A DNA stretch of 64,000 nucleotides, taken from the NCBI GenBank assembly GCA_016205025.1, contig JACQJO010000064.1, positions 20,805-84,804 of the forward strand, given 5' to 3'. Every line of letters starts with the position of its first letter. Position 1 is the first letter of the stretch. The notes under the pieces were generated by a model, which did not search any database, was not told the DNA's origin, and worked only from the letters and a program-made list of their open reading frames with translations. A program made the position numbers and the translations under genes. Positions 48,701 through 53,233 of the stretch are shown one piece after another. Source of the stretch: Elusimicrobiota bacterium (GTDB lineage: Bacteria; Elusimicrobiota; Elusimicrobia; JACQPE01).

Positions 48701-51616
48701 CGAGCCCCGGGCGAAGCAATCTCAAAAAAGGGATCCCCCTTATATGAGATTGCCGCGGGCCCTTTGGGCCCTCGCAATGACAATCCTGGGGAAGTTCTGG
48801 AAGGGGCGCGCGTAATTGGCGCCGGTTCTTCGAAATTCCGGGAATACCTGGTCGGGGTTATTAAACAAAGGGAAGACAGGGGGATCACGGTCCGGGCTCG
48901 CGCGGTTGAAGCCCTGAAAGCTTTTAGCGGCCCGGAAGATCTGGAGACGGCCCGTAGTTGGCTTAATTTTTCCGTCAACAACAATGCGGATAAAGTGGCT
49001 GCCGCGTTTGTTATTTTGGCCCGGCATGGAAACGCTGAAACGGATCGAAACAATTTACTGCAGACGGCTAAAAAATTTGAAGGATTGTCGGATCATTCCT
49101 TGCTGCCTTTTGTATCCATCGTCACCGACGAATTAACGCGGCTTTTGGACACCGACAATAACGATGAGCTTAATCGGTTGCGTTCTGATTTTGAGCAGAA
49201 AGCTCCTGATTGGCGGCGGGTCGATAGTGCGCGCCATCCTTATCTGGATGCTATTTATAGAGTGTTGGCAAAAAGGCAAAGGCCGGATGATAAAGCGTTG
49301 CTTTTTGAGCATGTGGATAGGCGCCGTATCGCAGATTACGTCAACTACATGAAACACGTTGACCCGCAAGAGCTTGAAGCCATGTTGACGAATTGGCGCA
49401 ACGGAGGTTTTCAAGACAACACCAATTTGTTTTTAACGGCGATGTGGCAGGCCGCTTTGACGGGTGATCGGGAGGATTACCGGCGCATTAAAGAGTATTT
49501 AACCAGCCCCGGTCCCGACATGGAAACCCGGGAGATCGCGGCCCGGGCTTTAGCCAAAATCACCGGCCGACTCAATCTTTTTGAAGAAGCGGGCGATGGG
49601 GTTCGCATTTGGCTGGGGGAAGGAAACTCCGCAATCGGAACCTATCTTAGCAACAATGAGAATTTTTCCGAGGTGATGGCCGGGATTTTAATCGCGGGCG
49701 AGTCTGGCGGCGGAACAGAGTCGGCGCTTTTGGAGCGGTTAATGGAGGTTGATCCGCAGTATGTCAACAATGTCCACGAGGTCACCCAGCAGGCCGCGGC
49801 CGAGGCCTGGGGCAAGATAGCGGTCAGAACGGGAAAGATTGAGGAATACCTGCGTGGCCAGCCGGATGCCCAAGGCCAGCCGCAGCCCCCCTATGCAGAG
49901 CTTCGGGGGACGCTGGCCCGCCAAGAGGCGGGACCCCAGCAGAAATCCAAAATCGTTCAGATGCTGACCAGCGTCAATCCTATTTTGAATATCGCGGCGA
50001 TTGAGGCAATGCGGCTTTTGGAAACCAAAAGGCAGTTGCGGGAACAGTTGGCGGCTCGCGGGGGTTCATTGCCGCACCTTTTGAGTTTAGCGCCCCTTGG
50101 TATTTTGGGCCTAAATTGGGGTAGCCCTCTTGGCATCTTATTGTTCTTGGCCGCGCCCTTCCTGTTTTATTTGGCCGTCAAGTTTTTGTTTCAGCCAGTT
50201 TATCGTTATGCTATCAGACCGGCTTTACAATTTATCAGAGACACGATTGGCGGCTTATTTAACAGAGAGAAATTTTTCTTGGCTATCGTGCCCGCTAAGG
50301 ATAAGCATGACCGCACCAGAATTCAGAAGGAGACGGGCGCCACTGTGCTTCACGAGCAGGGAGCGGGCCGGGTCGTTGTTCTGGCTACTAAGGAGATTCT
50401 CGAAAAATTAAGGCAAGCGGGCTATGCCCCTCTTGAAATCAAATCTCTAAGAAGTTTCCGCCCTCAAGATTTTCCAAGACCGGATGAGATTTACCATAAC
50501 TACGCCGAAATGACCGCGGCTTTGAAAAATTTAGCGGCTCAAAATCCTGACCTGGTCACCTTATCTTCGATCGGCAAATCGGTGGAGGGAAGAGACATTT
50601 GGGCCCTTCGTTTTAAAAAAATAGGGACAGACACTATTTTTCCGACGGGAAAAATAGTGTCTGTCCCTATTTTTCCGGGCGTTCTTTTTGTGAGCAATTA
50701 TCACGCGCGCGAACATTTGACAGCGGAGATGGCTTTGGGGTTGGCTAAATATCTGGTTGGGAATAAAAATAATCCGGACATTAAATCACTGCTGGATAAT
50801 CGTGAAATCACCATTATTCCGATGTTAAACCCTGACGGCGTGGAGTTTGATATCGCGAGGGATAATTACGAGCTATGGCGTAAAAACCGCGCCAACAACA
50901 CGGACGGCAGCCGGGGCGTTGACTTAAATCGCAATCATTCCGAAGGGTGGGGCAAGGAAGGCGCCTCGCCTGATCCGAGGCATGAAACGTACCGGGGGCC
51001 GGCGCCTTTTTCGGAGCCGGAAACGCGGGTTGTGCGGGATTATGTTGAAAAAAATCCCAATATCAAAACAGCCATCTCTTTTCATTCGTTTAGCGAATTG
51101 GTTCTTTATCCCTGGGGCCATACCTATGATCCGGTCGAAAATGCCCAAGACCGCCAGGTTTTCGAGAAAGCGGCCCAAACCATGGCCAAGATGAATGGGT
51201 ATAAACCCCAGCAGGGAAGCGATCTTTATCTGGCTTCCGGCGAGTTCACGGACTGGGCTTATGGAAAGAAAAACATATTCGCTTTTACGTTCGAGCTTTC
51301 GCCAAAATCCGTCTGGGACGGCGGGTTTTATCCGGGCCCCAAAATGATCGAAAAGGTTTTGAAAGCCAATATCCGGCCGGCTCTTTATTTGGCCGATATC
51401 GCGGACAACCCCCACAAGATTTTGGATTCCGGATTCCGTTCGGTTTTTGAGGATCAGAACAGAATCAGCCTGCCCAAGATGGCCGGAGCCTTGGCCGGCA
51501 TGGCGGTGGCCGCGGGAGCATTGCTGACTTTAGGCCACGTGGCTTTGCCCGCCTTAATTTTGGTTCCTACTTTTTTTGCCTTAGGATCGTTTGAGCGCAA
51601 AGAACAGGTAGCTTAA
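36638..51616 (+). CDS. Giant multidomain ORF 2 (about 4,992 aa, proteostasis-type modules)
   Basis: ATG 36638 is preferred: gggagggg ends 9 nt before it and a signal peptide follows at once (MGMKKLREFVALFVVVALLVTAP). The frame extends upstream to a GTG at 36590. Modules in order are signal, unknown N-terminal domain, membrane segment, SecA-like helicase, HELQH zincin, helical region, M50 site-2 protease, three small alpha/beta repeats, double AAA+ Clp-like unfoldase, HEAT-like helices, a membrane hairpin, M14 carboxypeptidase with pro-segment and a final membrane hairpin. Unlike ORF 1, the modules share a theme: unfolding, translocation and proteolysis. Seven palindromes lie in frame and an eighth supplies part of the stop codon. 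Topology is unclear, because AAA+ modules need ATP and so should be cytoplasmic, whereas M14 enzymes are usually exported. Confidence 0.93.
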   Translation: MGMKKLREFVALFVVVALLVTAPGGGFYQALALTVNAQEFPILSLRASGEAISKKGSPLYEIAAWRLGATRNDRLGIAPKPTIPFSRVLVLSVHELLNQKALPEEAKAALLGFFKEVDKDFHPNFEDLKIERIEFSQRPDFKGRAISVTLKTNTAERHWFLIWEKVNEARDPKSQTKPHIYNGSIFLNVYSAGVNRGQQELEWLGGYWTRGIRYVRKESAANSGNFVTGYKTSRQSKAVFEAFDFKANGWVPLGVADMLLAEQGRQQIGLLGGIGALFKTVLFQLPAAALAPVAGAVGAVGTLAPGGATPVGFIAESFERFKTNLFDNELVGRVGQSYFPKGHQKLRQSLGIDPSRNILNVEQEMTQMGHPVAGAALAGAVEVLPQLPLILAGGLGLRWVAAQGLTGQRLAFAAGVAFGVDMSVAQYQATKALYAYQDGLTTREGLNAVRAFTTQTMLNAPFAWTLARSRWFARGGAAVSAADPNEPFIKRYLREEFSSTLFKKAHTRTPEVFRHSRESGNPGLDPRLRGGDENLPSLFKPLEDTAARMVQEVGRGKGVSAETIQSYKNQLTDLLASGRVQDRSGRVIRSLKSEQAQFIDEFLTALGQAKDIGEIKKVYHKLGTGGGKTFAVAGALYPVLEAMGQSLGIKRVVFSSKTPELLEQAKADIGAYRQGSLPENLEFLTHEQLKARRNHLRSGTLRQGREVLLLDEADAPFIEPALSQGKPAGKVVRTYLNPETGASVENPVYLVLRQMKQRVEIISSHRAKNLDTGKILNFEARRFERRFAALAKDRSLPREVRRASAAFARQAQNEMKNMAEAFLSLDALEGKYRIDAKVGAIVPKTESGQWSETLDTPSRRYLELRHNLDATLPYKHERISTIRDVIEDADMVFAFSGTRPQALEGTLKRLGFRELGRATQIDAGGTPLEMAATRAQKYSRLLGEIQGKTRSEGALAIAALKDTRETRLVARLLERNGFKPHEIAKWTSGKYETQSIAQSRKTFNIEALEQGKAKVLLLEAPVAGRGIDLPGQAHYRKVSMTIVDPQELPEVFGVQVMGRILGNRFSNADTKEFLFLTDQETANKNPFLAERAKAKGLSEVTLDVLKENLIEAQRTAEQKAVDSSGIRAAEIKEDVRSAQKQAFRDALANLAGRLTASSLIPIGAAAALLVVASPIAGITMPLFGLPGAASAFGQILSVALPLAGMAVTRKVFNDDHEENPSAHEVDEDAEGLLRQIAERKGLIEEEDGGDGILRGRPLAGYVYLRLKGGMCQLVKRDVFAAILEENRQQMLPGLESIFGPIVEQMRRSEQTMANLLDYLVKSPHVPPTSKLAWKTLEAMGVQMRYGVMPPGALAYFNPEDMRVVVSHELEQASLENQVHIIAHELQHAYDDLKNRPYSLEFEGRAFKAEAEYLNNFKLKDLPGTRPADRYLREFARRILALYKKYGQNPALFVDEITKPYVQRSGPYMLGLRKAKMYLDDFDTMLEKLDVEVEETQKKLHIQESALSTARQEIREELVKNIKELNERLVFIRRQIAIVRRERRAVGREVDPKRAYKLWVGPVSALDIAQKVNRVRLEPEMATLTEDFLDRRAEEAATRRGGYAYRLLTLLISTMAPLSLPGLAALAGVPDLSNERRADIKNQISRMLHDPKRWQYVIRLPDIKGALEKAPEFRSILWEVAEDAERERPPLTYKIQKMTRAGAQEVEVMPSQSLHIDLIGYWKEHEEIKNYLEGILSKLEKDQVEESEAGYVSQILSRAADHPRAARYILKTNTPSALEQFKELESKLAPAEPNPPSQEAEKGPVVLFMEILSKIVPAASAVNVDEIAREDKDSLVDLYINVLKSPAFNLMATHESNIIPDFAPKLRALAKIEKVRETLNGLYGEAQDPNVRGSILSLIEVSQARAMDIRLMDRLGEELAAETSPAYAPEILRILSGSAARQNYFEAVKGYLERLEAAKAPNLAPLTLAGFSGYLDKAEIVDLFVKRATDLKIDPWQRAQYLGALAEHYPQASPHLQRHLVRLSKAYRNGLKDRPTWKPYEAGNFNEEVPQENYLFYLSVLLSPLAQESVRGGGGQITRPALPAGGGRETGSALLGVMATGLAGISGLASLGSLGFLPALGLLGGLLGSILFHEFAHLVVLKRMGERVIYKNEPLSLNPFKRVDPFWTLLLPLASFGLSRFIPSIPVAGMAKPINVDFRNLRDAAYAGAAGPIANFLLAAGFGLLSLFSPAAPLLWTLAGWNVWLGILNLLPLPHMDGGKIVAYGLSKASPKFYRWWTGSPNVPPAFQGIYRRFYEGPSRVLSLFNIRDVRWGSAATWAATLGVMALASLVVPVPFIMLLPCVYFFYCIREKLQSEKAATDLVEIADEAAQEFAKEIADDKSIKSQVNWEELRDALGNTVEDVIDQVIASEGFESLSDEERWARFEAAYKETLAKVFHDPKSGLLRADDPEVTRRLLAGKAGQLFLSKVKEWIRKNEVWKKWTQNAKARRVADAEDTAVEGKSKNKAVGGTAASLGIGLLGLAGLQAVFPFLQMGLAGLVGSVADVESGSSPLDKVVVSADNSSDRTEVHFKRHQYTPGKVEELFIQLGVENTRIGPRRWLMGAGLSVERMVEKVLRLIEEDGVQEISVRQEVYDLVREKYQAQGRSGTPDASNEIASSPEAPRNDRRGEGGTRNDRGQEARNEGPDRVDYTQKILRGLPVGAEAWYDFGIDFEPGVSRDQINEVLNTLEMARNVPDPANNVTWVFSVGASEIPGKVLALAASPLVRRIWVREAYYELIQARAQLDNERQANAGDLPRPQEVAAPQQSAAPAATGEPTGRIPEEVLRKLEPGPLEQDDGLFHVWLVEEATPMEAILIFNRHDIAYTFIHTRLWNLRSALDRSIIEQIVALARESKIQKIAISVALHATLTANRALTSQAQEQERADVPADDAALPGDTSASSAAQSPEQDVKPLEVPAPPAPPSFQEYLDRPELELKPKEKGFLKNFLVDMKLEKKAPILGRVEQLQRVTKTVTSPRGIISSSILIGETGVGKTAIAERLSEYFKDRYFLRLNLDRLLNYENPVSGENPVTALRDIIEILGRLNDPDLRRGSRVILFVDQIERVFKNKRYGEQLVGLLKEPLRDGRLTILAATVPKWYKMYFESGEEADEELKRRLKPVWIGEPSVEDTQRMLEGARRWYEELLSVTFDDSAISDAAELSAKFDREHYLPAKAFDYLVDAARSAHPDVQRDFLNLEIEDILAKIAADAALAVAKTTSQSVVASVIANEVKQSHEKADSSDEIASPEARNDKEGLARNDGEGEARNDKEGVTPIDLYNQLVRLSERAANLYERRKNLNFNGKVVVVGDHVKTEIAKATGIESGQLSLGREDPAKYLNMEETLNQQVLGQEEAVGLMAAAVKTNKAGLSTSKRPVGVFYLTGLSGVGKTHLARKLAEFLFGDPDAVIRFDMSEYMAGHEYSKFIGSPPGYVGYGEGGQLTEKVRRKPYSVVLLDEIEKANPAIFLTLLQVMGEGRLTDGQGRTVDFSNTIFLMTSNLGMSLLDFSAYEKEWKEIRALELDYTAKDQWNDVNKAKIDGLRKNLVERLKNEVHRQATEITEKAMKDVYPAEFRGRLDEVIVFNPLTYEVARGIAKQNLKELADILGKAGHRLEYDEETIDYLVSEGFSISRGARLLRRAIKKHVDDKLAVKVLEAQQREDNSKTVISLKGKAGGIDIEVTGRQEPPKERLKPEEGLGGRFFGKLFQGILKAAGTGGEFNVSPESLERDLDVIASETNSASSLRGAQRRSNPINEIASPEARNDEGGLARNDEGGLARNDETEGEDRHAAAGILKEQTDLADTEESRIVSASHADAGLKDPAIKEAGGRIIHEMREAGYSEQMTGLVSAVGSQQTPSFVDLFTRHAKKFSPIDGQSVPPLLSWKVSAQETLIRISREGAMTPQEQEIMRKHFAGNPPANQGESFEKALKNNGQQLFFELHRLLTQIPGAQVGYFSADGKTHYWLELPRSQEAAVTDEGTQKFPILSLRAPGEAISKKGSPLYEIAAGPLGPRNDNPGEVLEGARVIGAGSSKFREYLVGVIKQREDRGITVRARAVEALKAFSGPEDLETARSWLNFSVNNNADKVAAAFVILARHGNAETDRNNLLQTAKKFEGLSDHSLLPFVSIVTDELTRLLDTDNNDELNRLRSDFEQKAPDWRRVDSARHPYLDAIYRVLAKRQRPDDKALLFEHVDRRRIADYVNYMKHVDPQELEAMLTNWRNGGFQDNTNLFLTAMWQAALTGDREDYRRIKEYLTSPGPDMETREIAARALAKITGRLNLFEEAGDGVRIWLGEGNSAIGTYLSNNENFSEVMAGILIAGESGGGTESALLERLMEVDPQYVNNVHEVTQQAAAEAWGKIAVRTGKIEEYLRGQPDAQGQPQPPYAELRGTLARQEAGPQQKSKIVQMLTSVNPILNIAAIEAMRLLETKRQLREQLAARGGSLPHLLSLAPLGILGLNWGSPLGILLFLAAPFLFYLAVKFLFQPVYRYAIRPALQFIRDTIGGLFNREKFFLAIVPAKDKHDRTRIQKETGATVLHEQGAGRVVVLATKEILEKLRQAGYAPLEIKSLRSFRPQDFPRPDEIYHNYAEMTAALKNLAAQNPDLVTLSSIGKSVEGRDIWALRFKKIGTDTIFPTGKIVSVPIFPGVLFVSNYHAREHLTAEMALGLAKYLVGNKNNPDIKSLLDNREITIIPMLNPDGVEFDIARDNYELWRKNRANNTDGSRGVDLNRNHSEGWGKEGASPDPRHETYRGPAPFSEPETRVVRDYVEKNPNIKTAISFHSFSELVLYPWGHTYDPVENAQDRQVFEKAAQTMAKMNGYKPQQGSDLYLASGEFTDWAYGKKNIFAFTFELSPKSVWDGGFYPGPKMIEKVLKANIRPALYLADIADNPHKILDSGFRSVFEDQNRISLPKMAGALAGMAVAAGALLTLGHVALPALILVPTFFALGSFERKEQVA
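36766..36856. repeat. Family-2 palindrome near the N-terminus of giant ORF 2
   Basis: Full copy translated SLRASGEAISKKGSPLYEIAA...TRND, shortly after the secretion signal. A near-identical copy lies at 48694-48781 in the same gene. Confidence 0.93.
38178..38233. repeat. Family-4 (dRS3-like) palindrome, in frame in giant ORF 2
   Basis: gtcattcccgcgaaagcggg, aatccag, then cccccgcttgcgcgggggtgac. It resembles the attccc(N)gggaat repeats known from Neisseria (dRS3) and many other genomes. Translated HSRESGNPGLDPRLRGGDE just before the helicase domain. Confidence 0.9.
38240..39960 (+). other. Domain of ORF 2: SecA-like superfamily 2 helicase/ATPase
   Basis: Walker A GTGGGKT starts with G623 (codon 38504). 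Motif Ia is VVFSSKTPELLEQA, motif II LLLDEADAPF (D711, E712, D714), motif III-like VFAFSGTRP, and the second RecA domain has ALKDTRETRLVARLL, APVAGRGIDLPG and VQVMGRILGNR. The order and the GRGIDLPG segment fit SecA-type translocation ATPases. The preprotein cross-linking and scaffold domains of SecA are not obvious, so this is a stripped-down relative. Confidence 0.7.
40270..41290 (+). other. Domain of ORF 2: zincin with HELQH plus coiled coil
   Basis: IIAHELQHAYDDL has H1383, E1384 and H1387 (codon 40784 on), an HExxH zinc motif. FEGRAFKAEAEYL about 20 residues later offers the third (Glu) ligand expected in gluzincins. A long charged coiled coil follows (about 41090-41285). The family is not further recognisable. 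Confidence 0.6.
41500..42820 (+). other. Domain of ORF 2: helical, HEAT-like region
   Basis: Repeated amphipathic helices, for example APEILRILSGSAARQNYFEA and LKIDPWQRAQYLGALAEHYP, without catalytic motifs. It links the zincin to the M50 module and is probably an interaction surface. Confidence 0.4.
42900..43700 (+). other. Domain of ORF 2: M50 site-2-type intramembrane protease
   Basis: Helix 1 contains SILFHEFAHLVVL (H2132, E2133, H2136; codon 43031). GPIANFLLAAG follows, then NLLPLPHMDGGKIV with D2256 (codon 43403), the NxxPxPxxDGG motif. These are the complete zinc ligands of M50 proteases, which cut substrates inside the membrane. This module is therefore probably active and fixes a membrane location for the chain. 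Confidence 0.85.
44310..45390 (+). other. Domain of ORF 2: three diverged small alpha/beta repeats
   Basis: Three units of roughly 85-90 residues each end in a helix plus a strand and helix: VQEISVRQEVYDLV, VRRIWVREAYYELI and IQKIAISVALHATL. The first two are separated by family-2 palindrome units and the last two by a Pro/Ala-rich linker. They look like an internal triplication of a substrate-recognition or adaptor domain; no family is recognised. Confidence 0.45.
44597..44685. repeat. Family-2 right-half units in giant ORF 2
   Basis: gagattgcttcg followed by three ctcgcaatga units. Translated EIASSPEAPRND, TRND and EARNE between the first and second small alpha/beta repeats. Confidence 0.9.
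45590..47790 (+). other. Domain of ORF 2: ClpB/ClpC-like double AAA+ unfoldase
   Basis: The first AAA+ has Walker A GETGVGKT (from G3026), Walker B ILFVDQIERV (D3098 followed by Gln, not Glu), ELKRRLKPV arginine fingers and GEPSVEDTQRML. The second has QQVLGQEEAV, Walker A GLSGVGKT (from G3419), MSEYM, pore loop GYVGYG, an intact Walker B LLDEIEKAN (D3491, E3492), TSNLG and a C-terminal small domain. The ClpB coiled-coil middle domain is missing; a family-2 palindrome lies in that place. No ClpP-binding loop was identified. Confidence 0.88.
46424..46552. repeat. Family-2 palindrome between AAA+ domains in giant ORF 2
   Basis: Full copy with two extra right-arm units. Translated VIANEVKQSHEK...DEIASPEARND, LARND and EARND. 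It sits where the coiled-coil middle domain of ClpB would be. Confidence 0.93.
47933..48079. repeat. Family-2 compound palindrome with tandem units in giant ORF 2
   Basis: Two nested left arms and three right-arm units. The gacgaaggggggttggctcgcaat unit is tandemly repeated, giving EARND then GGLARND twice in the protein, downstream of the Clp-like domains. Confidence 0.93.
48694..48781. repeat. Family-2 palindrome, second near-identical copy in giant ORF 2
   Basis: Translated SLRAPGEAISKKGSPLYEIAA...PRND. It differs from 36766-36856 by few bases over the first 70 nt, and the flanking bases are also alike. Confidence 0.93.
48790..50270 (+). other. Domain of ORF 2: helical repeats and membrane hairpin
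   Basis: HEAT-like helices (TVRARAVEALKAFSGPEDLE, ETREIAARALAKITGRLN) are followed by two hydrophobic segments at about 50080-50200. The hairpin would move the following M14 module to the other side of the membrane if it spans once. Confidence 0.45.
50270..51430 (+). other. Domain of ORF 2: M14 zinc carboxypeptidase with pro-segment
   Basis: A pro-segment-like domain (VVVLATKEILEKLRQAGY) precedes the M14 core. Zinc ligands are HAREH with H4689 and E4692 (codon 50702) and H4816 in ISFHSFSE. The substrate motif is NPDGVEFD with RGVDLNRN, and the catalytic Glu is E4886 in FTFELSP. All essential residues are present. A family-1 palindrome extends the loop between the DIWALRF strand and HAREH. 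Such enzymes trim C-terminal residues or cut peptidoglycan peptides. Confidence 0.85.
50617..50674. repeat. Family-1 palindrome variant, in frame in giant ORF 2
   Basis: 58-nt inverted repeat with core atagggacagacactattt, a compensated A/T variant: both arms changed together. Translated as KIGTDTIFPTGKIVSVPIF inside the M14 carboxypeptidase domain, between DIWALRF and the VLFVSNYHAREH strand. Confidence 0.95.
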
Positions 51617-51668
51617 AAGTAGGGACAGACACTACTTTTTTAAAAAAGTAGTGTCTGTCCCTACTTTT
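51615..51668. repeat. Family-1 palindrome at the stop of giant ORF 2
   Basis: 54-nt perfect inverted repeat. The last two bases of the ORF 2 stop codon TAA (51614-51616) are its first bases, and an in-frame TAG follows one codon later. It ends 28 nt before the next start codon. The hairpin with flanking T-rich arm could also act as a terminator. Confidence 0.93.
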
Positions 51669-51696
51669 CTAAAGGTCTATTGTAAGAGGAGGAAAC

Positions 51697-52308
51697 ATGC
51701 ATCGTTTAACAACGGTAGTCGGTATTTTATTGGCAGTCCAAAATGTTTGGGCAACTTCGGCGAATGAAGAGCTCTATAAGTTTGGACTCGCGACGTTTCA
51801 TCGGGTCCGCATCGAAAAACCTGAAAATCCCTTACCCAAAAATGGCGTTATTCTTGATACCATCTATACCGTTCGCACCAGCGTGAGTATAAAGCCCGTT
51901 CCCGAGGTCAATAATCCTCTCGAAAGCTATGTGTCGGGAAGGAATTTGATCGTGGAGGAAAGGGGCAAAAGAATTGGTTTGATGAAGATTCTGGACCGAA
52001 GAGCTTATCTGGGGCACGCGGCGTCGCAATCGGCTTTGCGCGGAACCGCAGTCGGTTTTACCGGCGGAGCGATGCTGGGAGCTTTGATAGCTACGGCTAA
52101 ACCGGGGGCAACTCTTTCGAATTTGATCAGGGGATTCTCTGCCGGAGCCGCCGTCGGCGCTGTTGTATTGGCAACAAGCTACGGTTTGTTTTCCCTAAAG
52201 AAGAGCCGCGATTTTTTGGCCAATCGGGATCATTACTACCAAGACCTCGGCGACTGGAAGTCATCCCCTTCGGGAGAAGGAAAGGAAGTTTCTAAGCACG
52301 GCCAGTAG
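51697..52308 (+). CDS. Small secreted/membrane hypothetical protein
   Basis: 203 residues with a strong ribosome site (gaggaggaaac before ATG 51697). A signal peptide (MHRLTTVVGILLAVQNVWATS) is followed by a soluble part and two Gly/Ala-rich membrane helices (TAVGFTGGAMLGALIAT and GAAVGAVVLATSYGLF) of glycine-zipper type. The C-terminal tail overlaps the convergent permease gene by 48 nt. It follows giant ORF 2 after the palindrome at 51615-51668. No family recognised. Confidence 0.75.
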   Translation: MHRLTTVVGILLAVQNVWATSANEELYKFGLATFHRVRIEKPENPLPKNGVILDTIYTVRTSVSIKPVPEVNNPLESYVSGRNLIVEERGKRIGLMKILDRRAYLGHAASQSALRGTAVGFTGGAMLGALIATAKPGATLSNLIRGFSAGAAVGAVVLATSYGLFSLKKSRDFLANRDHYYQDLGDWKSSPSGEGKEVSKHGQ

Positions 52309-53091
52309 GACCAGCGCTGCGCCGAAGGTGCAGATTATGGTCGCGCCGGTCGGGGTATCAAAGCGGTAAGAAGCGAACATCCCAACAAGGCTGACGGTTG
52401 TTCCCATGGCCCAACCGATTGCCAAGCGCGCGCCAATTTTTTGGGAAAACAGGATGGCGGCGACGGAAGGCACGATCAAGTAAGAAAACACCAGCAGAAC
52501 CCCGGCTATGGATACCGAAAGGGTCACCATAAAACCGAAGGTGGCGTAAAAAAGAAAATCCCATAACCATATCGCGTAACCTTCGCGCGCGGCTTGTTCG
52601 GGGTTGACCGAAATCAGAATAAAGGGCTTGCGCCATAGCCAATGCGCCAGCCCAATGACGCTGTAGAAGGCCGTCAGTTTGGCCACATCCACTGCGTTGA
52701 CCGCCAGGAGATTTCCGACCATGATGTGTTTGATATGCTCCGCCCCTTCGGGTAGGCGATCCATGATCAAGATGGCGGCCGCGGCGCTGACCGCATAGAC
52801 GATGCCGATGATGGCTTCCTGGGGGATTTTGCTTTTCTGGGTCCGCGTTAAGGAGAATACAGTCGCCCCCAAAAGAGTAAATCCCAGAGAGAAGAAGTAC
52901 GCTCCCAGCCCATGGATATCATAGCCGGCTAAAAAAGCGATCGCGGTTCCGAGAGCCGCCATTTGAGCCAGGGAAAGATCAACGAAGATTACGCCGCGTT
53001 CCACGACATGAAGCCCGAGATAGGCGTGGATGCCCGTTATGGCCAGACAGGCCAACGATGGCCAGAGAAGCAGTTCAAAAATTCCATTCAT
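52261..53091 (-). CDS. znuB: Metal ABC transporter permease, ZnuB/MntB (ABC-3) type
   Basis: 276 residues with about eight membrane helices. The family segment GLHVVERGVIFVDLSLAQMAALGTAIAFL is near the N-terminus, and GIVYAVSAAAAILIMDR and FSYLIVPSVAA follow. It forms the inner-membrane channel for zinc or manganese taken from the binding protein encoded upstream. No Shine-Dalgarno is visible before ATG 53091, because the family-3 palindrome ends 6 nt before it. No ATPase gene is present in this locus, so it must borrow one from elsewhere. The metal (Zn or Mn) is inferred from family only. Confidence 0.88.
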   Translation of the reverse strand: MNGIFELLLWPSLACLAITGIHAYLGLHVVERGVIFVDLSLAQMAALGTAIAFLAGYDIHGLGAYFFSLGFTLLGATVFSLTRTQKSKIPQEAIIGIVYAVSAAAAILIMDRLPEGAEHIKHIMVGNLLAVNAVDVAKLTAFYSVIGLAHWLWRKPFILISVNPEQAAREGYAIWLWDFLFYATFGFMVTLSVSIAGVLLVFSYLIVPSVAAILFSQKIGARLAIGWAMGTTVSLVGMFASYRFDTPTGATIICTFGAALVLLAVLRNFLSFSRRG

Positions 53092-53097
53092 AGTAAA

Positions 53098-53221
53098 GGT
53101 TTAGCGCAGGGGAGTCACCCTTGCCCCCAGACCCGAGAACCAGTCCCGACGGTTCTCCCCGCGTGCTCGCGGGGCCCCTCTCCACTACTGGGTTCAAGGG
53201 TGACTCCCCTGCGCTAAACCC
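53098..53221. repeat. Family-3 palindrome between znuA-like and znuB-like genes
   Basis: Nearly identical to 23444-23568, with a few substitutions. It fills almost the whole gap between the two minus-strand genes and ends 6 nt before the permease start, where no Shine-Dalgarno is visible. Confidence 0.95.
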
Positions 53222-53233
53222 CATCCATTCATA

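Noticed and set aside
36766..48781. Family-2 repeats as a CRISPR array
   Set aside because: Copies are kilobases apart, palindromic and translated; no regular spacers and no cas genes.
51615..51668. Insertion sequence end
   Set aside because: No transposase frame and no target duplication; it is one of five copies of a short palindrome.
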